Source of the DNA: Branchiostoma lanceolatum
Lineage: Eukaryota > Chordata > Leptocardii > Amphioxiformes > Branchiostomatidae
Reading direction: 5' to 3'
NCBI RefSeq assembly: GCF_035083965.1
Contig: NC_089733.1
Coordinates: forward strand, 5,092,074-5,156,073
Length of the DNA: 64,000 nucleotides
Part shown: positions 56,342 through 64,000 of the stretch, piece after piece
How positions within the stretch are numbered: position 1 is the stretch's first letter
Layout: every line of letters begins with the position of its first letter
Translations under genes and position numbers: made by a program
The notes under the pieces: generated by a model
Databases searched by the model: none
What the model was told of the DNA's origin: nothing
The model's input: the letters and a program-made list of their open reading frames with translations, nothing else

Positions 56342-59188
56342 CTCCAACGCCAGGCCATAATTTACCTCCTAATCCCACGTCAGACATGGCGGAACTGTTA
56401 TTAAACTCAAACTCTCGGTCAAAAAACCTACTGACCATAGTACAACTCAATGCTCGAAGCTTACTACCCAAGATAAATGAACTCAGGGCATGGTCGTCTT
56501 CAATGCATTTTACTATCATATGCATAACCGAGACTTGGCTAAGTGACGACATTGCAGACAAAGATGTGGAGCTAGAAGGATACATGTTGTACCGCAAAGA
56601 TCGAAACAGACACGGAGGTGGTGTCATGATATATGTCAGTGATCTCTTGTACTGCGCCAGGCGCAATGATCTAGAAAATGACGCCGTAGAATCCATCTGG
56701 TGCGAAATAACAAAAGCCAATAACAAATTCTTAATCAACTGTTCATACCGTCCGCCATCTTCAGATGACACGTTCTATGGTCTTTTTGAAGATCAAGTGC
56801 AGCAAGCCACGAACCAAGCCCAGGCTGTTAAAGGCATATTGGGCGACTTCAACGCGAAGAACAGCAACTGGTTAAGCAGCAACGCGACTGACAACCCAGG
56901 CCGGCAGCTAGAAAATATATTCCTAAACCATGGACTGGAACAGTTGCTTCATGAACCGACCCGTGGAGGGAACCTGCTTGACCTGATTGCAACCTCCCAT
57001 CCAGCAATGTGTTACCAGACGGGCACATTGGCTCCTCTTGGTGACTCTGACCACCAATCAACAGTCACCGCACTTAATCTGAAAGTACGCCCGCCCAGCG
57101 GAAAACGACTCGTGTGGTCATATGACAAAGCAAATATTGAGGCTCTTCATGAACACATCGAAAACGCACCTTGGGACATTAATTATATCTTTGACTCTAT
57201 GGACGACATCTGGGATTCATGGTATAACATGTTCATTGCAATCTGCAAACAGCACATCCCCCACAAACTCATTTCGACTACCAGAACAGTAAAGCCATGG
57301 ATACATTCCAACAAACAAGTCAGAGAAGCAATCCGTCGAAAACACCGTCTCCGCCCTAAAGCAAAACGGGTAAATACAGACATTTATTGAGGACCTTGTC
57401 AACGATGTGGAGAGTGGCAACACCAGGCGATTCTTTACGTATGCTAAATCTGCACTGGGCAAGACAACAACGGGTATCCCAGCACTTCAAGTCGGGTCAG
57501 TTATATTAGAAACGCCAGATGAAAAGGCCAATGCCCTGAACGATTTCTTCATACAACAGACAGATCTTCCTGCCAGAGACGACCCAACCCCAACATTCCA
57601 ACCTACCGCCATCCCTGGAACAGTTCTTGACTCACTTCAGCTGTCAGTTGATGAGGTACAACAACAACTAGGTGCCCTCAAAATCGGAAAGTCATGTGGT
57701 CCCGACAATATCACTCCCAAGCTCCTACGCCTAGTAGCAGATCCTATATCAGGACCTCTAACTCAGCTATACAACAAGTCCCTCCTCCTTGGACAAGTTC
57801 CTTCGGGGTGGAAAAAAGCAAACGTTACCCCCATCCACAAAGCCGGAAACCGACACCTAACAAACAACTACAGGCCTATATCCCTACTTAGCATTGTATC
57901 AAAGGTTCTAGAAACCCTTGTCAACAAACGTCTAACGACACATGTCAATCCAATACTGACAGATCACCAAAGCGGATTCAGACCTCTTGACAACACTACG
58001 CTACAGCTGGCTCGAATGATAGAGGAATGGACTGAAGCCATGGATAGCGGAGAGATAGTGGGATGCGTGTTCCTTGACCTTCGAAAAGCATTTGACAAGG
58101 TCTGGCACGCAGGACTGCTATCCAAACTAAGAGCGTATGGAATCAATGGATCCATGCACAACTGGTTTTCCAGCTACCTGTCCGAGAGACGCCAACGAGT
58201 GGTCATCCAGGGAGTGGCATCAGACTGGAAGTCTCCCCTAGCCGGCGTACCACAGGGTTCTGTCCTCGGACCAACGCTTTTCATACTCTATATCAACGAC
58301 CTTGCCTCTAGCTGTATACAATCCCAACCAAATTTATTCGCCGACGACACTTCACTGTCCTCCTCCCATCACTCTATCCAACATGTAGTTGCATCACTGA
58401 ACAGAGACCTGAGCTCTGTGTCTACCTGGCTGTCTCAATGGAAACTTGAAGCCAACATAGACAAGTGTAAAGCTATGTTCATCACGACACGCGCCATTCC
58501 ACGACCGATTCCTCCCGTGACCCTAGGTGGAACCGTATTGCAAGTTGTCACCAGCCATAAACACCTCGGCGTTACTCTCACAAATACCCTCTCCTGGTCA
58601 AACCATATCGACATCATCTCTACAAAGGCTAGACGATCTTTTGGTTTGCTATGTGCACTGAGGAAGAAGATACCAAAGGACCTACTCCTTAGACTATACA
58701 TGACAATCGTAAGGCCAAACCTCGAGTATGCAGACATTGTCTGGTCTGGTCTTACCAAACGCGACCAAAGGACTGTGGAATCTGTCCAATACCAGACTAC
58801 CAGAATCATCAGTGGACACTTCGGGCTACCGTATCCTTCCTACGAAAGTCTCTACATCGAACTATCACTACCATCACTCCAGTACCGTCGCAAGTTCCAC
58901 ACAACTGTGACCCTCTACAGACTCTTGAATGGACGCTGCCCTCCACATCTCCAGAGTTTGCTACCCCAAACACGTGCGCCTGATACCAACTCCCGCTATC
59001 CCCTAAGGAACAGTGAACACCTGACTACTCCAACGTGCAAAACTACCAGATCTCAGAGAACATTCATTAGTCGAGCGATCTCACTCTGGAACTCTCTTCC
59101 CAGTAATATCCGCACATCCCTCACTGTCAGCTCCTTCAAAAACAAACTCTGTACGTCACTCGGCAACAGATGCTCTGTAAATAATTGA
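56338..59188 (+). pseudogene. LINE ORF2: endonuclease + reverse transcriptase, frame broken
   Basis: The endonuclease part (56338-57390) shows LNARSLLP, ITETWLSDD, RHGGGVMIYV, LGDFNAKNSNW and SDHQST. The frame then shifts at about 57385; the RT part runs in the second frame to 59188 with CGPDNITPKLL, NNYRPISLLS, LDLRKAFDKVW, GVPQGSVLGPTLFILYIND, FADDTSLS and the thumb HKHLGVTLTNTLSW. The linker between them is shorter than in the intact LINE at 37.9 kb, so a deletion rather than one lost base is likely. All catalytic boxes are present. Confidence 0.8.
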
Positions 59189-59559
59189 CTTACCTACCAC
59201 ACGTATTAGATGACATGTTGTATAATCTGCTAACCTAGTATGTAATATAAACCTAAGTTTTGGCTTGACATTGTTAACGATTTATATATAGCTTATTAGT
59301 CTTGTGCAATTTTTTTCCATATGCGCTTCAGTCCTGTGATGGTTTTTGCTAATTTTGTTTCTTCGATGTAATTTTACTTTGTGTTCTGTGTCCGCCGCTA
59401 TGTGTGTGTTTGACGCATGCGCACCTTGTGAAAGTTTGTATTGAACTTTGAATATACTGTTCCCAGGGCTAACCCTTTGTAATAGCCTTCGGCTAGTTGG
59501 GTAGTCCTGGCTGTACTTTCCTACAGTCAAATAAAATCAAATCAAATCAAGCCAATCTT

Positions 59560-60440
59560 GTGTCCACAATACATTCAGCACAACGCGTGCAAGATGCAAA
59601 GAATGCAAAAGCCAAAGAATAGCATTGATGAATATGGTTGGCCTGCCAGGGGGAGGACAAAAGCCGGTGCTGTAAATATACCATCTAAGTTGCCACAGAG
59701 CAAAGGACGACATCGTCTACCCGGATGCCACGGGTAACGTAATAGGGCGGAAGGTTAGAGGAAAAACCTACAACGCTTACGAGCTTGTTGTCCGCCATCC
59801 CCAGAAAGAATGCCAATGTCCTGTGCAACTCTTCTAACAGACGCCCACATTGTACCTCAAAACATTTTTCCTACAATCTTTCTGTGATAACGAATAAATA
59901 ATTTACGGGCCAACCTCACCCAGGGGTGCAGACACAGAGCAACCTCACCCCAGTGGTGCAGACGTCTGGAAGGAGGAACACTCAAATGCGAGTAGTGTGA
60001 TTTACCTAGGTACGATGTTGCAATATATCGAATGGTTTATGGTCCGAGTATGTATCCAAAAACATGTTTATATCGGTCATACATAAACACTTTGTTTATT
60101 ACGTTCAGAACTTCATATTCATACAAGTCAACTGGCACCATCTTGTCTGTTTTGTGAACCTTGGTGACAAGATGTGTTGCTTCATTCGTGACGTCACAAC
60201 ATAATTTACATCAGAATAGAGCGGCGGGATTACATGACATTGACATGATACCTGCCGTACCTGAGAAAGTGATTCATTTCGTCTGTGACAATCATCCAGT
60301 CGACTATTGCTCAAGTTATCAGACATGCAGAACGCCGAGAAGGCTGCAGCGATAGCACTAGAAGCTACATGGAGAGCAGCCAACTTGACTGAAATGTCAA
60401 GCTACTTACGGGCCGCTGGAGTTAAAAGGGATTTGAGAGG
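59560..60440 (+). other. Exon-like pieces without a family
   Basis: A piece near 59690-59840 reads DDIVYPDATGNVIGRKVRGK, then YELVVRHPQKECQCPVQLF. Another at 60325-60440 reads MQNAEKAAAIALEATWRAAN, then EMSSYLRAAGVKRDLRG. Neither is recognised. The second may run into the 60444 frame. Confidence 0.25.
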
Positions 60441-60443
60441 CAG

Positions 60444-60725
60444 ATGATCAAAGAAGAAATGGGCAGGGTTTGTAGTCATTTCCTCGAGGAGTATGACTGT
60501 ATGGAAGCAGAGCAGGCTATGCTCTTGCAACATATGATCAGGCTTGAGAAGAGACTATTCGGAATGCATGGCATCTTCAAAGAGTACATCATAGCTTTAC
60601 CTGATCCTCCTTCCTCTCACATACCCATGTATTGCGATCCAGTCTTAGACTGCCCTGAAGCTGAATACAATAACTTTGATGATGACCAAGACTATTTCAG
60701 TGAAGATGATGATGGGGAAATCTAA
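60444..60725 (+). CDS. Helical exon with acidic tail
   Basis: A 93-codon frame, MIKEEMGRVCSHFLEEYDC at the start, a helical middle and an acidic end (NNFDDDQDYFSEDDDGEI, then TAA). The frame preceding it ends GGCAGATGATC, so the true start may be upstream by splicing. Third acidic C-terminus of this kind in the window (also 33.4 and 49.4 kb). Function unknown. Confidence 0.35.
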   Translation: MIKEEMGRVCSHFLEEYDCMEAEQAMLLQHMIRLEKRLFGMHGIFKEYIIALPDPPSSHIPMYCDPVLDCPEAEYNNFDDDQDYFSEDDDGEI

Positions 60726-61036
60726 ATTACATCATCTTTGTCTTAAAGAGTATGCCAACTCCATCTTGACTAACTTCTACGATGAATACAGTTGTACATG
60801 CCTGTATGCTTGGACTCTCGCAAGTTCCTGAGGGACTTCCTGCACGAACGGGACGGGGAGTTTTTTTTAGTAAAAGAGGAGATGTCCAGGCTTTAAAAAT
60901 CAGTTGACTATACTTGACGTAACGATCTATCTGCCACTGGAAGATTTTTGGCAAAGTCTTTCAGTCAAGGAAAAAAAGGGCTGCCCACAATAGAGAGCAA
61001 CATTGCAAAGTTCAACCTGAAATATCAACTTAAAAG

Positions 61037-61208
61037 TGTAGTATTCTGGCCCCACCTAATATGGGGGAATGACACATCTGACATCTGGGATGAGTTAGGG
61101 CAGTGTCCCTGGTTAATAAACCTCCGGCCATGCGGTCCGGAGTCAGTCTTCAGTTCATCTGCGTTTGTGCGGCTGTGTCTCTCCCAGCCTAGTTATCGCT
61201 ACATAACA
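61037..61208 (+). mobile_element. Possible LTR of a Ty3/gypsy-type element
   Basis: The segment starts TGTAGTATTC and ends TACATAACA, with an AATAAA-type signal (GGTTAATAAACC) inside at about 61113. TGGTGGCAGCGG follows directly, a plausible tRNA primer-binding site. There is no second copy in the window to confirm the LTR, so the left border is a guess. Confidence 0.35.
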
Positions 61209-61209
61209 A

Positions 61210-62010
61210 TTGGTGGCAGCGGCCTATACTTCCGAGTATATTTCATCCACGCCATGGCAGCCGCACAGCGCTCGAGACTCCCCCCCGTCCTTCGACGGGA
61301 GCGACGACTTCCAGCTCTGGAGCCAGCAGTTCGACGTCTGGGCAGAGTCCCAACAGCTCGACGACCCGGCCAAGCTGCGCCACCTCCCCACCTACCCCAC
61401 CGGCGCAGCGTTCGGCTACTACACCGAACTCCCAGATGCTACCAAGGCCGACCTTGCCCTCCTGCGAGCGGTCATGGCCGGGCCCTTCGGCCGTCCACAG
61501 CTGCTGGAAGAGTTCCGCCGGGCGGTCAACGCAAGACCGCGACGCCGGGCGGAAAGCCTCTCCGTCTACGCCGCCGAAACCAAGCGGCTGGTAAAACTGG
61601 CCTACGACGACTTCAACGACGCCGTGCGGGCACACATGGCGCTCGACAGGTTCCTGGCCGCCCTCGACCAAGACCTGAAAATCCGGGTAATGGAGTTCGG
61701 CCCCGACGACATCGACGCCGCCAACCGCCAAGCCGCCATCTGCGAGCAAGCCCGCAACACCGCTGCTCGTGACGTCCAGTACGCCATGCCCGACGACACC
61801 GCGGCCAGGGTGACCACCACCAGGGCGCCGGCGCCGGACCTGACCGCCACCGTCGCCACGCTGGCGTCGAAACTGTCCGAAGTCGTCGACCTTCTCCAGT
61901 CCCAGGCCGGCAGCCAGCGACAGTCCGACCGTCACGCCCGTGACCGCCAAGATGACCCTGGACGTTCAAAAGATTTATCCATTAAAATAAGTAGTAATTT
62001 GTTACACTAA
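61210..62010 (+). pseudogene. Ty3/gypsy-type gag, 3' truncated, GC-rich
   Basis: A 266-codon frame. It shows Gag features: FDGSDDFQLWSQQFDVWAES, LLEEFRRAVNARPRRRAESL, then a helical segment with AAETKRLVKLAYDDF. It is far more GC-rich than its neighbours, and the high-GC coding stops near 61960, where the homology is cut and AT-rich DNA begins (RSKDLSIKISSNLLH is flanking read-through). Met at 61210 or at 61255 are both possible. No zinc knuckle, protease or RT remains. Confidence 0.6.
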
Positions 62011-62299
62011 AATGTTTTCTGTTTAGTTTGAACTTAAGAGTTACATGTTAAAGTTAAAATCCTCCCACGCCATTATTGATGTTTAGGCATGTATTAATTC
62101 TATTTACGGCGGAAACCTGACAGCAGTACGGGGTGAGCATCAACCTCTACAAGTTGGTGAACGAGAAGTGCTGTTGTGTTCGTCACACTGTCAACAGAAG
62201 GAACAACAGACCAAAAGCATTTGCTGATGCAAATCAGCAGTTCAGCACCACAGGCTCTGAATACCTTGGCAGAAGACTTAGAAGATTGTTAATACATGT

Positions 62300-62333
62300 A
62301 GGCTATAGTTTGTTTGTTTGTTTGTTTGTTTAT
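62300..62333. repeat. (GTTT)n microsatellite
   Basis: About six GTTT units followed by TATTGAG; flanks show no gene. Confidence 0.85.
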
Positions 62334-62839
62334 TGAGATCTCCATTAGATTGTTAGTTAGATTTAACATTTATTGTCTATTTGTTTGCTTGTTTATATAT
62401 TGAGAATGAAATAGCTAGAACATGTTCTGTTTTATCCTAAACCGAGATATACATTAAGTGCATTGATAAACTTGCCATTTATATTTCTACTATGTTTGTA
62501 GTTCCTTGAGGGATATGATTTAGATTTCATACATTTCAATGTCTTATCTTTGCTTTGTATTTCACATGCCAGGCTGGACAGCCCGGCCCCCAGTGCCCCT
62601 TTGAGGGTCAGACAATGAGTCCTGACGTACTCCCACGTCCTGGCACGTTCTAAGCTAATAAGAACAAGGCCAAGACCCCGGAACAGTTCTTCAAACTACA
62701 GATGGGGGGATATATTTTACTGTGGAAGAACTGTTACGGAGTAACTTTACCGGGGGTGGAACCAACTAGGCACTGAACCCTACCATACTCACTGGGTGTA
62801 CCAGCTATCAAAGGACAACTTCAATGAATGGACAATAGC

Positions 62840-63034
62840 GGGCGACCAAACAAATGCGAGTGTAAAGCAGGGGATGGGCACTGCAGCTACGGTATAGGCC
62901 TATTGTACTTGATATGCCATTTTCTGAACATGGGATGGAAATCTGTTCCTACAATCCAAAGTACGGTTGATCGTTCAAGCGATGTCAGATTCGGAACATT
63001 TTACCATGCAGGTGCAAGTTGTGTACATCATTAA
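62840..63034 (+). pseudogene. SWIM-type zinc-finger-like exon
   Basis: The frame reads CECKAGDGHCSYGIGLLYLI, then CHFLNMGWKSVPT and ends TAA. The C-x-C-x(n)-C-x-H pattern of SWIM fingers (family CxCkAGxgxCsHvaaLLy) is present except that the His is Tyr (CSYG). SWIM exons are common in uncharacterised YqaJ-associated invertebrate genes. With the His lost, zinc binding is doubtful. Confidence 0.45.
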
Positions 63035-63039
63035 ATGTT

Positions 63040-64000
63040 ATGATGCCTGGAAATTACTTGACCACGGTAATAATATCTGAGTTATGTTAGGCTTGAGACG
63101 ATGACTTAATTTAATAGAAACAATTCTCAAACGTCTACTGCGGCAGAATACAAAATTTCCTGCTAGTAGACAAAGCTGATGAAATGGCATACATAAGATG
63201 GTATGAGGCAGGAGAGACCGATGAGGAAACAAAGCTTTGGAATGTTAAAGTTGATGAAGTAAGGTGTGTAACCTCATTCCAGAGCTTATGCAGAATTAGT
63301 AAGCCCTTGGTGCACGCGTTGGAGGAGGAAACACTGTTCATCCTAAACCTCCATTCCTAGACCTCACAGATCCCTTATCCCAACCACAAAAGACATGTAT
63401 GTACTTCCCAGTCGGTAGAGATTGATTGCAGGTTTGATCGAATCGGTTTACCGATAACTGCAGATTAATCATTTTGTCTGGACGGTGACTCTTCATGCAG
63501 CATTTTCATGCGAGATGGATCAATCCCACACCGCATCAACATTGGCAATGAACAGACGCCAAAAGGTATCAAAAATCACAGCACATAAATGGAACCAAGC
63601 TCAGCCAAAATCCTCAAAGAGACTCCTTCAAAATCACACTTTCCTACTCAACGACAGGCTTCCTGCCAACTGTCAAGAGGCTGCCCGGAATAAATAGGGC
63701 AAGGGTAGACAGTGTTGCAGCACTTAAGAGAACACACAAATATTATCTCCAGGTTCAAGGTCAGATCTATTGCTGCAACTATGATTGGGTTGACTTTGTT
63801 GTCTACTTTTGCAGGGATAACATCTTCTGCGAACAACTCAAAGCAGACTTGGCAAAAGGACATACAAAAGCTTGACCACATCTACAAAACAGCTGTATTT
63901 CCAGAACTGTTGACATGAAGGGTAAGAGGGGTAAAAGCAACATGTATAGCACAGGATACATAAACCGTCTTAGGTCTGACTAGATGGTTAGTACACCCTT
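63040..64000. other. Stretch without a supported gene
   Basis: Short frames only (for example 63485-63697, 63712-63918). None has recognised motifs, and none shows convincing splice boundaries. Confidence 0.4.

Larger units (their letters stand above)
54390..59549 (+). mobile_element. Nearly full-length CR1/Jockey-type LINE, decayed
   Basis: A 5' UTR of up to about 500 bp contains two similar CCCCTCCCCTSSTTAGCAGG blocks (near 54745 and 54810). Then come ORF1 (54908-56341) and ORF2 (56338-59188), and a 3' UTR ending in a (ATCAA)n-type tail (TCAAATAAAATCAAATCAAA at about 59527-59549). No target duplication could be read. ORF1 has three stops and ORF2 one frameshift or small deletion. Confidence 0.8.

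Noticed and set aside
61243..61969. Long minus-strand ORFs opposite the GC-rich gag
   Set aside because: High GC removes stop codons; the sense frame has Gag motifs and the antisense frames do not.

Overview
The window reads as animal nuclear DNA, most likely an amphioxus (Branchiostoma). There are no prokaryotic operons. Most open frames are short exon-like pieces bounded by AG and GT. The C2H2 finger at 10.5-10.66 kb has the [12 protein letters not shown] style common in Branchiostoma. Metazoan non-LTR retrotransposons and hAT, KDZ and CACTA remnants are abundant. The species call is inference from style, not from a search.

Layout. 0-4.2 kb: nested MITEs (one hAT-type MITE inside another), a second hAT-type MITE with a perfect 8-bp target duplication, and a decayed multi-exon transposase-like gene. 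4.2-9.6 kb: low-information DNA, a P/hAT-like transposase remnant at 7.4-7.9 kb, and a minus-strand Nanos-like pseudogene at 8.1-8.45 kb. 9.6-13.4 kb: one MATH-like exon, a broken zinc-finger gene fused back-to-back to a Ty3/gypsy gag, and coiled-coil fragments. 14.06-15.47 kb: a fold-back element whose two long arms end in arrays of a 10-bp repeat. 15.7-20.2 kb: integrase remnant and a string of exon-like pieces (coiled coil, SAP-like, others). 20.3-21.3 kb: a hAT-type element carrying a composite GGAA satellite. 22.8-24.1 kb: a bHLH-like exon, then a gag pseudogene with a 66-bp triplication. 24.4-29.8 kb: a hAT transposase interrupted by a Tx1/L1-like LINE with an intact 1249-residue ORF2. 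30.3-33.0 kb: a 5'-truncated LINE on the minus strand. 33.3-37.6 kb: remnants of a LINE tail, a tyrosine recombinase and a KDZ transposase. 37.8-42.3 kb: a complete two-ORF LINE on the minus strand with a 10-bp target duplication. 43.4-44.5 kb: a RING/TRAF-zinc-finger gene without a MATH domain. 46.5-49.4 kb: CACTA and RT fragments and a host exon split by a LINE whose 3' UTR is a minisatellite. 49.8-54.2 kb: exons of at least one spliced gene with a Thr/Pro repeat and an acidic/aromatic C-terminus. 54.4-59.55 kb: a decayed but nearly full-length LINE with an ATGA ORF1/ORF2 overlap. 59.6-64 kb: exon fragments, a GC-rich LTR-element gag and a SWIM-like exon.

The genes do not form one pathway. 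The window is best seen as a retrotransposon-dense host region holding a few host exons. The youngest events are the LINEs at 25.5-29.8 and 37.8-42.3 kb, judged by intact ORFs and readable target duplications. The most interesting objects are the fold-back element, the nested insertions that date each other, the minisatellite-bearing LINE tail, the triplicated gag, the Nanos-like pseudogene and the possible bHLH gene. No RNA gene, CRISPR array or clear promoter could be supported.
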